A stretch of DNA of 64,000 nt, taken from positions 124,001 to 188,000 of the forward strand of contig NZ_CP134605.1 of assembly GCF_031844685.1 (NCBI RefSeq). The letters run 5' to 3'. This stretch comes from Streptomyces sp. ITFR-21 (GTDB taxonomy: Bacteria > Actinomycetota > Actinomycetes > Streptomycetales > Streptomycetaceae). Shown here one piece after another: positions 36,081 through 44,307 of the stretch (positions within the stretch are counted from its first letter, which is position 1; each line of letters begins with the position of its first letter). Below the pieces are notes generated by a model. It saw only the letters and a program-made list of their open reading frames with translations. It ran no database searches and was not told the DNA's origin. The position numbers and the translations under genes are program-made.

Positions 36081-36304
36081 CGGGAGCCTTCGCTCCGGCC
36101 GCCGAACTCCTCGTCGAAGACCTGTTCGTAGCGCTGCATGAAGTCCGCCGCGGCCTGCACGAACGCCCGGCCGCTCTCCCCCTCGTCCTGCTGGACGAGT
36201 TCCTCGATGTAGCGGTTCACGCTGATGCCGCGCTGTGAGGCCCGCTCCCGCGCCGTCTCGGCGGTGGCTTCGTCCACCCGAACGTTCAACTGGGTCTTCG
36301 CCAT
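36077..36304 (-). CDS. Ribbon-helix-helix antitoxin of the Fic-like pair
   Basis: 75 residues from ATG 36304. N-terminal ribbon-helix-helix: TQLNVRVDEATAETARERAS, QRGISVNRYIEELVQQ. The acidic C-terminal arm (FMQRYEQVFDEEFGG) probably covers the toxin. It overlaps the toxin start by 4 nt, the normal antitoxin-first order. A perfect 18-bp palindrome ends 10 bp upstream of the start, an apt autoregulatory operator. Confidence 0.85.
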   Translation of the reverse strand: MAKTQLNVRVDEATAETARERASQRGISVNRYIEELVQQDEGESGRAFVQAAADFMQRYEQVFDEEFGGRSEGSR

Positions 36305-36313
36305 AAGGCCACG

Positions 36314-36331
36314 CTAGCGCCGCGGCGCTAG
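36314..36331. promoter_or_regulatory. Perfect 18-bp palindrome upstream of the antitoxin
   Basis: CTAGCGCCGCGGCGCTAG, a perfect inverted repeat, lies 10-27 bp before the antitoxin ATG. Ribbon-helix-helix antitoxins bind such palindromes to repress their own operon. Confidence 0.7.
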
Positions 36332-36702
36332 TAGCGGCAAGGGTGCCGCCTGGCGGCGGGGAATCCCCGAAGCGGCGGACGGCGGGGGTGACCGGCCGCC
36401 GGTACGGGTGAACCGGACGGCCTTCGTATACGGCCTGCCGCGCCGGTGGGGCGACCACGGTGCCGGCCTTCCGGCGGGCGACCGCCGCCGGGACCGGTGT
36501 CGGGACCGGTGTCGGGACCGGTGTCAGCGGCGAGGCGGCGGGCGTCGCCCTGCCGGTCGGGCGCGATCCGCAGGTCCCGCGACCGGGTCCGGGTCCGGGT
36601 CCGGGTCCGGGTCTGCCCAGTCGTACCCGCTGCCCGGGTGCAATCGGCGCGACGCCGTGCGTTACCCGGGTACCTGGCCGATCATGGGACCGAGGTGTCC
36701 GG
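36332..36702. other. 371-bp interval before the CNNM genes, with short tandem repeats
   Basis: Space between the divergent antitoxin and the first CNNM gene. No credible CDS. It contains three exact 12-bp copies of GGGACCGGTGTC (36490-36525) and about five copies of GGGTCC (36585-36614). All lie within 210 bp upstream of the ATG at 36703, so they may sit inside the promoter or leader. Confidence 0.6.
36490..36614. repeat. 12-mer (x3) and 6-mer (x4-5) tandem repeats
   Basis: GGGACCGGTGTC is repeated exactly at 36490, 36502 and 36514. GGGTCC is repeated at 36585, 36591, 36597 and 36603, with an imperfect fifth copy. Both unit lengths are multiples of three but no gene spans them. Confidence 0.85.
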
Positions 36703-38040
36703 ATGACCGAAGTGCTGCTCCTGGTGGTGGCCCTGCTGCTCACCTTCGCCTGTGGCGTGTTCGTGGCCGCCGAGTTCTCCCTGACCACCGTCGAGCGCGG
36801 AGAGCTGGAACGCGCGGCGCGCGAGGGCGAGCGGGGGGCCGCGGCGGCACTGGCCGGTGTCCGCACCCTGACCGTCCAGCTGTCCGGCGCCCAGCTCGGT
36901 ATCACCGCGACCGGGCTGGTCATCGGCATGCTGGCCGAGCCGTCGGTCGGCAAACTGCTGCGTGGCCCGCTGCGGGGCGCCGGTCTGCCCGCCTCCGGGG
37001 CGTCCTCGCTCGGCCTGGTGCTGGGCACCGCCGTCTCCACCGTGGTGCTGATGGTGATCGGCGAGCTGATCCCGAAGAACTGGGCGATCTCCCGGCCGCT
37101 GCCGGTGGTGAAGGCGGTCGGCGGGCCGCAGGGGCGGTTCACCGCCGCCTTCGGGCCGCTGATCCGGCATCTGGACGGCACCGCCAACCGGGTGCTGCGC
37201 CGGATGGGCCTGGAGCCCACCGAGGAACTGGCCTCGACCCGCGGGCCGCAGGAGCTGGTGGCGCTCGCCCGGTACTCCGCGAAGGAGGGCGCGCTGGAGG
37301 CGGACACCGCCGAGCTGTTCGTCCGCACCCTGAGTCTGGCCGACCTCACCGCCGAGAACGTGATGACGCCCCGGGTCCAGGTCACCGCCCTGGAGGTGCG
37401 GACCACCGCCGAGGACGTGGCGAACGCCACCCGCGCCACCGGCCTGTCCCGCTTCCCGGTCTACCGCGACACCCTCGACGCGGTGGTCGGCACCGTGCAC
37501 ATCAAGGACGTGCTCGCCGTACCGGCTGGCCGCAGACGGCAGCTGCCGGTGACGGAACTGCTGCGCGAGCCGCTGCTGGTGCCGGAGTCGCTGACCGTGG
37601 ACCGGCTGCTCGACCGGCTGTCCGGGCGGCAGACGATGGCGGTGGTGATCGACGAGTACGGCGGTACGGCGGGCGTGGTGACGCTGGAGGACATCGTGGA
37701 GGAGGTGGTCGGCGAGGTCCGCGACGAGCACGATCCGCAGGAGGTGCCCGTGCTGCTCTTCCTGCGCGAGGACACCGGGGGCCACCGGGTCTACGACGCC
37801 GACGGGGCCACCAGGACCGAGGACCAGCTGGGGCGGATCGGGCTGCGCGTACCGGAGGGGCCGTACGAGACGCTGGCCGGCCTGGTGGCGCAGCGGCTCG
37901 GCCGGATCCCCCGGGAGGGGGACGTGGTGGAGCTGGGCGGTTGGCGGATCGAGGTCACCGAGGCGGTGGGGCGGCGGGCGGCGCGGGCCCGGCTGGTGTC
38001 GCCGCCGCGGGCCGCGGCGGGCGCGGGGCCGGGCCGGTGA
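36703..38040 (+). CDS. CNNM/CorC-type membrane protein (DUF21-CBS-CorC_HlyC), 'hemolysin family'
   Basis: 445 residues. DUF21 membrane domain with four hydrophobic segments (VLLLVVALLLTFACGVFVAA with the family's AAEFSLTTVER, QLGITATGLVIGMLAEP, VLMVIGELIPKNWAISRP), then two CBS motifs (VMTPRVQVTALEVRTTAEDV, FPVYRDTLDAVVGTVHIKDV; QTMAVVIDEYGGTAGVVTLE, DIVEEVVGEVRDEHD) and the C-terminal CorC_HlyC transporter-associated domain. The family is linked to magnesium efflux or homeostasis; the name 'hemolysin' is historical. ATG 36703 follows GAGGTG. GTGA overlap with the next gene. Confidence 0.92.
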   Translation: MTEVLLLVVALLLTFACGVFVAAEFSLTTVERGELERAAREGERGAAAALAGVRTLTVQLSGAQLGITATGLVIGMLAEPSVGKLLRGPLRGAGLPASGASSLGLVLGTAVSTVVLMVIGELIPKNWAISRPLPVVKAVGGPQGRFTAAFGPLIRHLDGTANRVLRRMGLEPTEELASTRGPQELVALARYSAKEGALEADTAELFVRTLSLADLTAENVMTPRVQVTALEVRTTAEDVANATRATGLSRFPVYRDTLDAVVGTVHIKDVLAVPAGRRRQLPVTELLREPLLVPESLTVDRLLDRLSGRQTMAVVIDEYGGTAGVVTLEDIVEEVVGEVRDEHDPQEVPVLLFLREDTGGHRVYDADGATRTEDQLGRIGLRVPEGPYETLAGLVAQRLGRIPREGDVVELGGWRIEVTEAVGRRAARARLVSPPRAAAGAGPGR

Positions 38041-39053
38041 CCGCCGTCCAGCTGATCGTCGGGCTGCTCACCGTGGTGGTGAACGCCTTCTTCGTCGGCG
38101 CGGAGTTCGCGATGATCTCGGTGCGCCGCAGCCAGGTCGAGCCGCTCGCCGAGGCCGGGAGCCGGCGGGCCCGCCGGGTGGTGTGGGGGCTGGAGCACCT
38201 GTCGCCGCTGCTGGCCGCGGCGCAGCTGGGCATCACCGCCTGCACCCTGGTACTGGGCATCGTGGCGGAGCCCGCCATCGCGCACCTGCTGGAGCCGCTC
38301 TTCCACGCCGCGCACGTGCCGCACGGCGTGGTGCACCCGGTGTCCTTCGTGATCGCGCTGGCCGTGGCCACGTATCTGCACATGCTGTTCGGCGAGATGG
38401 TGCCGAAGAACGTCGCGCTGGCCGAGCCGGTACGGACCGCGCTGCTGCTGGGGCCGCCGCTGGTGGGACTGACCCGGGCGCTACGGCCGGCCGTCTTCGG
38501 GGTCAACACGCTGGCCAACGGGGGGCTGCGGCTGCTGCGGGTCGAGCCCAGGTCCGAGGTGGAGGCGGCGTTCTCCGACGACGAGCTGTCCCGGATGGTG
38601 GTCGACGCCGGCGCCGCCGGGCTGCTGGACGAGCGGGCCGCCGAGCGGCTGCGGGACGCGCTGGAGCTGGGCCGGCGGCCGGTCGGCGGGATCGTGCTGC
38701 CGGCCGCGCGGGTGGTGCGGGCGCAGCTCGGCATCACCGCGGAGGGCCTGGAGGCGCTGGGCGCCCGCTCCGGCTTCTCCCGCTTCCCGGTCGCCGACGC
38801 GGACGGCCGGGTACTGGGCTATCTGCACGTGAAGGACGCGCTGGACGCCGAACCGCGCGACGCGCCCTTCCCCCGGTCCGCGCTGCGCCCCATCACCCGG
38901 GTGGTGGCCGCGACGCCGCTGGACGACGTGCTCACCGCGATGCGCGCGGGCCGCGCCCACCTGGCGGCGGTGGTGGACGACGAGGGGCGCGGGGTGGGGC
39001 TGGTGACGATGGAGGACGTGCTCAAGGAGCTGGTCGGGCAGGTCCGGCCGTAG
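38037..39053 (+). CDS. CNNM-type membrane protein (DUF21-CBS), short paralogue
   Basis: 338 residues from GTG 38037, overlapping the previous stop by 4 nt. Same opening as its neighbour: VNAFFVGAEFAMISVRRSQV, LAAAQLGITACTLVLGIVAE, LHMLFGEMVPKNVALAEP. Two CBS-like halves follow (SRFPVADADGRVLGYLHVKD and DDEGRGVGLVTMEDVLKELV), but there is no CorC_HlyC end. Paired long/short CNNM genes are the usual actinomycete arrangement and may form a heteromer. Confidence 0.9.
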   Translation: MTAVQLIVGLLTVVVNAFFVGAEFAMISVRRSQVEPLAEAGSRRARRVVWGLEHLSPLLAAAQLGITACTLVLGIVAEPAIAHLLEPLFHAAHVPHGVVHPVSFVIALAVATYLHMLFGEMVPKNVALAEPVRTALLLGPPLVGLTRALRPAVFGVNTLANGGLRLLRVEPRSEVEAAFSDDELSRMVVDAGAAGLLDERAAERLRDALELGRRPVGGIVLPAARVVRAQLGITAEGLEALGARSGFSRFPVADADGRVLGYLHVKDALDAEPRDAPFPRSALRPITRVVAATPLDDVLTAMRAGRAHLAAVVDDEGRGVGLVTMEDVLKELVGQVRP

Positions 39054-39244
39054 CCCGCCCGCCCCGGGCCGGGCGGGGGCCCGGCGCCGCGCCCGGCCGC
39101 GTACCGCGCTCGGCCTCCGCAGGGCCCGCGGCCCCGTACCGCCCCGCTACCGTCCCCGGCCCGCGGGTCCGGCCGGAGGCCGTGCGCCCGGCTGCCGGCG
39201 CCGCTTTCCGTACCGACCGAGCGGTCGCATAGGATCGCCGCGCC

Positions 39245-40018
39245 ATGCAGACGCCAGTCACGTACTCCAGTTTCGTCGCGGTCGGCGACTCCTTCACCGA
39301 GGGCATGTCCGACCTGCTGCCCGACGGCACCTACCGGGGGTGGGCCGACCTGCTCGCGGCCCGGCTCGCGGCCCGCGACCCCGGCTTCCGGTACGCCAAC
39401 CTCGCGGTGCGGGGCAAGCTGATCCGGCAGATAGCCGACGACCAGGTCGACACCGCCGCCGCCATGGGCGCGGACCTGATCACCCTGGTCGGCGGCCTCA
39501 ACGACACGCTGCGGCCCGCGTGCGACGTGGACGAGGTGTGCGCGCTGCTGGAAAGCTCCGTGGAGCGGCTGGCGCCGGCCTGCAAACAGCTGGTCCTGAT
39601 GCGCAGCCCGATCCGGCGCGGCCCGGTCGCCACCCGGTTCCTGCCGCGGATGGAGCAGCTGTTCGGCTTCGTCGGGGAACTGGCCGAGCGGCACGGCGCG
39701 CTGGTGGTGGACCTGTACGGGGCGCAGGTGCTCGGCGACGCGCGGATGTGGGCCGACGACCGCCTCCACCTGACCGCCGAGGGCCACGAGCGCGTCGCGG
39801 AGGCGGTGTGGCAGGCACTGGGCCTGCCCGCCGAGGCGCAGTGGACGCTGGACCTGCCGCCCGCCTTGCCGGCCCGGTGGGCCGCCCGGCGCCGCGCCGA
39901 CCTGCGGTTCACCCGCGACCACCTGATGCCGTGGATAGGCCGCCGCCTCACCGGCCGCTCCTCCGGCGACGGCCGCCCGCCCAAGCGTCCGGAACTGCGG
40001 CCCTACCACGACCAGTAG
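39245..40018 (+). CDS. SGNH/GDSL-family hydrolase
   Basis: 257 residues. SGNH blocks: I, FVAVGDSFTEGMSD (catalytic Ser in GDS); II, ANLAVRGKL (Gly); III, LITLVGGLNDTLRP (Asn); V, WADDRLHLTAEGHERVAE (Asp and catalytic His in DRLHL). No signal peptide, so probably a cytoplasmic esterase or lipase-like enzyme acting on lipids, acyl groups or sugars. The C-terminal ~60 residues are basic. ATG 39245. Its stop codon forms part of the -10 box of the next gene, purB. Confidence 0.9.
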   Translation: MQTPVTYSSFVAVGDSFTEGMSDLLPDGTYRGWADLLAARLAARDPGFRYANLAVRGKLIRQIADDQVDTAAAMGADLITLVGGLNDTLRPACDVDEVCALLESSVERLAPACKQLVLMRSPIRRGPVATRFLPRMEQLFGFVGELAERHGALVVDLYGAQVLGDARMWADDRLHLTAEGHERVAEAVWQALGLPAEAQWTLDLPPALPARWAARRRADLRFTRDHLMPWIGRRLTGRSSGDGRPPKRPELRPYHDQ

Positions 40019-40021
40019 AAT
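40016..40021 (+). promoter_or_regulatory. TAGAAT -10 box of a probable leaderless purB transcript
   Basis: TAGAAT lies 8 nt upstream of the purB GTG, with no Shine-Dalgarno sequence in between. That spacing places the transcription start at or next to the start codon, as in leaderless mRNAs frequent in Streptomyces. The -35 region (near 39993) is poor. The first three bases are the stop codon of the SGNH gene. Confidence 0.55.
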
Positions 40022-40029
40022 CTCCGCAC

Positions 40030-41463
40030 GTGACTGCCAAGCCTCGTATCCCCAATGTCCTCGCCGGCCGCTACGCCTCCGCGGAGCTGGCCGCCCTGTG
40101 GTCCCCCGAGCAGAAGGTGTTGCTGGAGCGGCGGCTGTGGCTGGCCGTGCTGCGGGCGCAGCAGGACCTCGGCGTCGAGGTGCCGCGGGAAGCGGTCACG
40201 GACTACGAGCGGGTGCTGGAGCAGGTCGACCTGGCGTCGATCGCCGAGCGCGAGAAGGTCACCCGGCACGACGTCAAGGCCCGGATCGAGGAGTTCAACG
40301 CGCTCGCCGGGCACGAGCAGATCCACAAGGGCATGACGTCCCGGGACCTGACCGAGAACGTCGAGCAGCTGCAGATCCGGCTGTCGCTCGAACACGTCAG
40401 GGACCGTACGGTCGCGGTGCTCGCCCGGCTCGGGCAGCTGGCCGCGCAGTACGCGGAGCTGGTGCTGGCCGGCCGCTCGCACAACGTCGCGGCGCAGGCC
40501 ACGACGCTGGGCAAGCGGTTCGCGACGACCGCCGACGAGCTGCTGGTGGCCTTCGAGCGGCTGGAGGACCTGATCGGCCGCTATCCGCTGCGCGGCGTCA
40601 AGGGCCCGGTCGGCACCGCGCAGGACATGCTGGACCTGCTGGGCGGCGACAGCGGCCGGCTCGCCGAGCTGGAGCACCGGATCGCCGATCACCTGGGCTT
40701 CACACGGGCGTTCACCTCGGTCGGGCAGGTCTACCCGCGCTCGCTGGACTACGACGCGGTGACCGCGCTGGTGCAGCTCGCCGCGGCGCCGTCCTCGATG
40801 GCGAAGACGATCCGGCTGATGGCCGGGCACGAGCTGGTCACCGAGGGCTTCAAGCCGGGCCAGGTCGGCTCCTCAGCGATGCCGCACAAGATGAACACCC
40901 GCTCCTGCGAGCGGGTCAACGGGCTGATGGTGGTCCTGCGCGGCTACGCCTCGATGACCGGCGAGCTGGCCGGCGACCAGTGGAACGAGGGCGACGTGTC
41001 GTGCTCGGTGGTACGCCGGGTGGCGCTGCCCGACGCGTTCTTCGCCTTCGACGGGCTGCTGGAGACCTTCCTGACGGTGCTCGACGAGTTCGGCGCCTTC
41101 CCCGCGGTGGTCGCCCGCGAGCTGGACCGCTACCTGCCGTTCCTGGCCACCACGAAGGTGCTGATGGGCGCGGTACGGGCCGGGGTCGGCCGGGAGGCCG
41201 CGCACGAGGCGATCAAGGAGAACGCGGTGGCGTCCGCGCTCGCGATGCGCGAGCAGGGCACCGAGCGCAACGGGCTGCTGGACCGGCTCGCCGCCGACGG
41301 CCGCATCCCGCTGGACCGGGCGGCGCTCGACGCGCTGATGGCCGACCGGCTGTCCTTCACCGGAGCCGCCGCCGGGCAGGTCACCGAGGTGGTGCGGCGG
41401 ATCGAGGACGTCATTAAGGCGCACCCGCAGGCCGCCGGCTACCGTCCGGGGGCGATCCTCTGA
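40030..41463 (+). CDS. purB: Adenylosuccinate lyase
   Basis: 477 residues. Fumarase/aspartase superfamily: EKVTRHDVKARIEEFNALAG, HKGMTSRDLTENVEQLQIRL (first signature), AGRSHNVAAQATTLGKRFAT with a catalytic His, and the signature loop GQVGSSAMPHKMNTRSCERV. It splits SAICAR and adenylosuccinate in purine synthesis. GTG 40030 has no ribosome site and a -10 box 8 nt upstream, so it is probably leaderless. The stop overlaps the following glycosylase frame. Confidence 0.96.
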   Translation: MTAKPRIPNVLAGRYASAELAALWSPEQKVLLERRLWLAVLRAQQDLGVEVPREAVTDYERVLEQVDLASIAEREKVTRHDVKARIEEFNALAGHEQIHKGMTSRDLTENVEQLQIRLSLEHVRDRTVAVLARLGQLAAQYAELVLAGRSHNVAAQATTLGKRFATTADELLVAFERLEDLIGRYPLRGVKGPVGTAQDMLDLLGGDSGRLAELEHRIADHLGFTRAFTSVGQVYPRSLDYDAVTALVQLAAAPSSMAKTIRLMAGHELVTEGFKPGQVGSSAMPHKMNTRSCERVNGLMVVLRGYASMTGELAGDQWNEGDVSCSVVRRVALPDAFFAFDGLLETFLTVLDEFGAFPAVVARELDRYLPFLATTKVLMGAVRAGVGREAAHEAIKENAVASALAMREQGTERNGLLDRLAADGRIPLDRAALDALMADRLSFTGAAAGQVTEVVRRIEDVIKAHPQAAGYRPGAIL

Positions 41464-42008
41464 CCCCCGGACAGCTGGCCGCGGCCCGCGAGCGGACGCT
41501 GGCCGACGTCATCGGGCCGGACCTGCGGGTGCTGTTCTGCGGCATCAATCCGGGCCTGATGTCGGCCTGGACCGGGTACCACTTCGCCCGGCCCGGCAAC
41601 CGCTTCTGGCCCGCGCTGCACGCCTCCGGTTTCACCGCGCGCCGGTTCGCGCCCGCCGAGCAGGGGCGGATGCCGGAACTCGGGCTCGGCATCACCAACG
41701 TGGCCGGCCGGGCCACCGCCCGCGCCGACGAGCTGACCGCGGCCGAGCTGCGGGCCGGCGGCCAGCTGCTCAGCGCGAAGGTGACCGCGTACCGCCCGCG
41801 GTGGCTGGCGGTGCTGGGCGTGACCGCGTACCGGGTCGCGTTCGACGACAGGGCGGCCCGGGTGGGGCCGCAGGAGCGGACCGTCGGCGACACCCGGATA
41901 TGGGTGCTGCCGAGCCCCAGCGGGCTGAACGCGCACTGGTCGCCGGCCGCGCTCGGCGCCGAGTTCGGCCGGCTGCGCGAGGCCGTCCAGGAGCTGCCCG
42001 CCAGCTGA
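41460..42008 (+). CDS. mug: Mismatch-specific uracil/thymine DNA glycosylase (Mug family)
   Basis: About 182 residues if translation begins at CTG 41460, overlapping the purB stop as CTGA; the first ATG/GTG in this frame is GTG 41529 (159 residues). The family core is VLFCGINPGLMSAWTGYHFA, RPGNRFWPALHASGFT, LGITNVAGRATARADELTAA and WVLPSPSGLNAHWSP. GINPG holds the catalytic Asn and NPSGLN-like end contacts DNA. Homologues as I remember them begin MTPE-L and continue to the core, matching LTPGQLAAARERTLADVIG here, so the real start is probably the CTG. It removes uracil from G:U mismatches in base-excision repair. Confidence 0.85.
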   Translation: MTPGQLAAARERTLADVIGPDLRVLFCGINPGLMSAWTGYHFARPGNRFWPALHASGFTARRFAPAEQGRMPELGLGITNVAGRATARADELTAAELRAGGQLLSAKVTAYRPRWLAVLGVTAYRVAFDDRAARVGPQERTVGDTRIWVLPSPSGLNAHWSPAALGAEFGRLREAVQELPAS

Positions 42009-42194
42009 CGGCGGGGCCGCGGCGCGGTCCGTGTCCGGCGGAGCGTTTGCCAGGCCGACGGCTCAGGGCGGGCCGCGGCACGTCGGCGGACCGCCTGCGG
42101 CGATGTCACGCAACCGGAACTTGGCCGTACTCGCCGCGCGGCCCTGCGCCGGGTACGATCCGCCACACACAGGTACAGGCTGGGAGGACATACC

Positions 42195-43355
42195 TTGGGG
42201 CGACTCACCGGCGGGGACCCGTCCCTGCTCCGGCGGATCAATTCCGCAGTCGTCCTCCATGCGCTCCGCGGGGCGCAGACCCCGACCCTGACCGAACTGG
42301 TGCACAGCACCGGTCTGTCACGGCCGACCGTCGAGGGCGTCATCGAGGGACTGGCGGAGTCCGATCTGGTGGTCGAGGTCGCCCCGGAGCCGGGTGACGC
42401 CCGCAAGCAGGGCCGGCCGGCCCGCAGGTTCCGCTTCTACGCCGAGGCCGGGCACCTGCTCGGCATCGAGATCGGTGCGCACCAGATCCGGGTGGTGCTG
42501 TCGGATCTCGGCGGCCAGGTACTGGGGACGCACTGGCGCGAGGTCGACGAGTCCGCGTCCGCCGACGACCGGCTGGAGCGGGTCCGGGTCACCGTAGCGG
42601 AGCTGCTGCGCAAGGCCGGGGTGGCCCGCAGCACGTTGTGGGCGGTCGGTGTGGGCAGCCCCGGCATCGTGGAGTCGCAGGGCGAGGTACGGCTGGGTAC
42701 CGCGCTGCCGGGCTGGACCGGGCTGCCGCTGGGCGAGCGGTTGCAGCGCTCCTTCCGATGTCCGGTCCTCGTGGAGAACGACGCGAACGTGGCCGCGGTG
42801 GCCGAGCACTGGAAAGGCGCCGCGGTCGGCACCGACGACGTGGTGTTCGTGCTGGCCGGGCTGAGCCCGGGCGCGGGCTCACTGATCGGCGGGCGGCTGC
42901 ACCGCGGTTTCGGCGGCGCGGCGGGCGAGATCGGCGCCCTGCACCTGCTGGGCCGCGAGGTCACCCCCGAACATCTGCTGTCCACCACCGGCACGCCGCT
43001 GCACCCGCTGGACGAACCCGCAGTGGAGCGGGTGTTCGCACTGGCCAAGAAGGGTGACGCGCAGGCGAAGGACGCGGTGGAGCGCTACCTGCGGCGGCTG
43101 GTGCACGACGTGGCGGCGCTGGTGCTGGCGATCGACCCCGAGCTGGTGGTGATCGGCGGCTGGGCGGCCGGCCTGGACGGCGTACTGGAGCCGCTGCGCT
43201 CGGAACTGGCCCGCTACTGCCTGCGGACGCCGAACGTGGTGCTGTCCGCGCTGGGTCAGGAGGCCATCGCCACGGGCGCGCTGCGGCTGGCGCTGGACCA
43301 CGTGGAGGAGCAGCTGTTCGCGGTGGAGCAGACCTCACTGGCCCGCCAGCACTGA
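42195..43355 (+). CDS. ROK family transcriptional regulator
   Basis: 386 residues from TTG 42195 (GGGAGG 8 nt upstream). N-terminal winged helix: LLRRINSAVVLHALRGAQTP, LTELVHSTGLSRPTVEGVIE, GLAESDLV. The rest is a ROK/actin-like ATPase fold: LGIEIGAHQIRVVLSDLGG, VGVGSPGIVESQGEVRLGTA, VENDANVAAVAEHWKGAA. The zinc-binding Cys-x-Cys-Gly motif usual in ROK repressors and sugar kinases is missing in the corresponding segment (GEIGALHLLGREVTPEHLL). A sugar-responsive repressor is likely, but no transport or sugar gene is adjacent. Confidence 0.9.
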   Translation: MGRLTGGDPSLLRRINSAVVLHALRGAQTPTLTELVHSTGLSRPTVEGVIEGLAESDLVVEVAPEPGDARKQGRPARRFRFYAEAGHLLGIEIGAHQIRVVLSDLGGQVLGTHWREVDESASADDRLERVRVTVAELLRKAGVARSTLWAVGVGSPGIVESQGEVRLGTALPGWTGLPLGERLQRSFRCPVLVENDANVAAVAEHWKGAAVGTDDVVFVLAGLSPGAGSLIGGRLHRGFGGAAGEIGALHLLGREVTPEHLLSTTGTPLHPLDEPAVERVFALAKKGDAQAKDAVERYLRRLVHDVAALVLAIDPELVVIGGWAAGLDGVLEPLRSELARYCLRTPNVVLSALGQEAIATGALRLALDHVEEQLFAVEQTSLARQH

Positions 43356-43375
43356 GCGCGCGGGGAGGGCGGACG

Positions 43376-43417
43376 CGCCGCGGCCCGCCTGCCGGTGGGC
43401 AGGCGGGGGCCGCGGCG
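43376..43417. terminator. Bidirectional hairpin between the ROK and GntR genes
   Basis: CGCCTGCC-GGTG-GGCAGGCG continues outward, after a two-base bulge, as CGCCGCGGCC pairing with GGCCGCGGCG, giving an 18-bp stem. It lies between two convergent genes (stops at 43355 and 43433). Confidence 0.7.
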
Positions 43418-43432
43418 GCGGGGTACGGCGGG

Positions 43433-44197
43433 TCAGGACGCCTCGCGGCGCTCCGCCGGCTGGTGGTGGGTGACCTCGAGCGCGCCTGAGTCGCCGAAGG
43501 TGAGCCGGCAGGTGTCGGCGCGGTAGGTGGCCACCGACGCGGCGGCGACCCGGCCGTCGGCGTGGTAGCGGGTGGTGACGACGAGCACGGGCGCGCCGGG
43601 CAGCCGGTCGAGCTGCCGGGCGTCCTCCGCGCGGGCCGAGCCGAGTTCGACCGCGCGGTCCTCGCCCTCCAGCCGCAGGGCGTGCAGCTCACGCAGCACC
43701 GCCGGGGCGTGGGTGGCGGGTGTGAGCAGCCCGGACAGGTTCGGCACCGAGGCCGGCGGTACGTAGAGCAGCTCGGTGGCGACGGGCTGGCCCTGCGTCA
43801 CCCGCTCGCGGCGGATGGTGTGCACGGCGTCGTCAGGACCGGTGCCGAGCAGCGCGGCGACCGACGCGGGGGCGACGGCCTCGACGCAGCCGACGGTGTT
43901 CCAGGCGTCGCGGCCGGCACCCGGCCACACGTTGGCCGAGGGGCCGACGGCGATGCCCATCCGGGGCGGTGCCACGGTGGTGCCGACGCCGCGCCGACGC
44001 TGCAGGCGGCCTTCCAGCTCCAGTTGTTCGAGCGCCTGGCGCAGGGTGGCCCGGGCGACGCCGAAACGGGCGGCCAGGTCACGTTCGTTCGGCAGGATCT
44101 CACCGACCTCGAACTCGGAGTCGAGCGCGTCGTTGAGCACCGTCTTGAGGTGCCAGTACTTGGGCTCCTGTACCGCTTCGAGCTGCGTGGTCCCCAC
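43433..44197 (-). CDS. GntR family regulator, HutC/UTRA type
   Basis: 254 residues from GTG 44197. N-terminal winged helix: PKYWHLKTVLNDALDSEFEV, GEILPNERDLAARFGVARAT, LRQALEQLELEGRLQRRRGV. The C-terminal ~160 residues form a UTRA ligand domain (DDAVHTIRRERVTQGQPVAT, ELLYVPPASVPNLSGL). HutC-type regulators such as DasR bind sugar phosphates or amino acids. GAGG lies 5 nt ahead of GTG; the open frame continues to 44299 but without family-like residues. The promoter at 44308-44337 overlaps a TGGTC-N2-GACCA palindrome, suggesting autorepression. Confidence 0.9.
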   Translation of the reverse strand: MGTTQLEAVQEPKYWHLKTVLNDALDSEFEVGEILPNERDLAARFGVARATLRQALEQLELEGRLQRRRGVGTTVAPPRMGIAVGPSANVWPGAGRDAWNTVGCVEAVAPASVAALLGTGPDDAVHTIRRERVTQGQPVATELLYVPPASVPNLSGLLTPATHAPAVLRELHALRLEGEDRAVELGSARAEDARQLDRLPGAPVLVVTTRYHADGRVAAASVATYRADTCRLTFGDSGALEVTHHQPAERREAS

Positions 44198-44307
44198 CCT
44201 GTCCTCGCATTCACCGGGGCCGCCTCCGGCCGGTCGGGCCGGGTCGGGCGGCTTGTTAAGCCTTGTTTCGGAACCTGTGTTTATTAAAGGTCCTTGCACT
44301 ACTAGGA

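Noticed and set aside
36490..36614. Tandem repeats considered as a CRISPR array
   Set aside because: Units of 6 and 12 bp without unique spacers and no cas genes.
36408..39053. One plus-strand frame of 881 codons across both CNNM genes
   Set aside because: Its first half is an Arg/Gly-rich shadow of the first CNNM gene; only the part from 38037 is a real protein.
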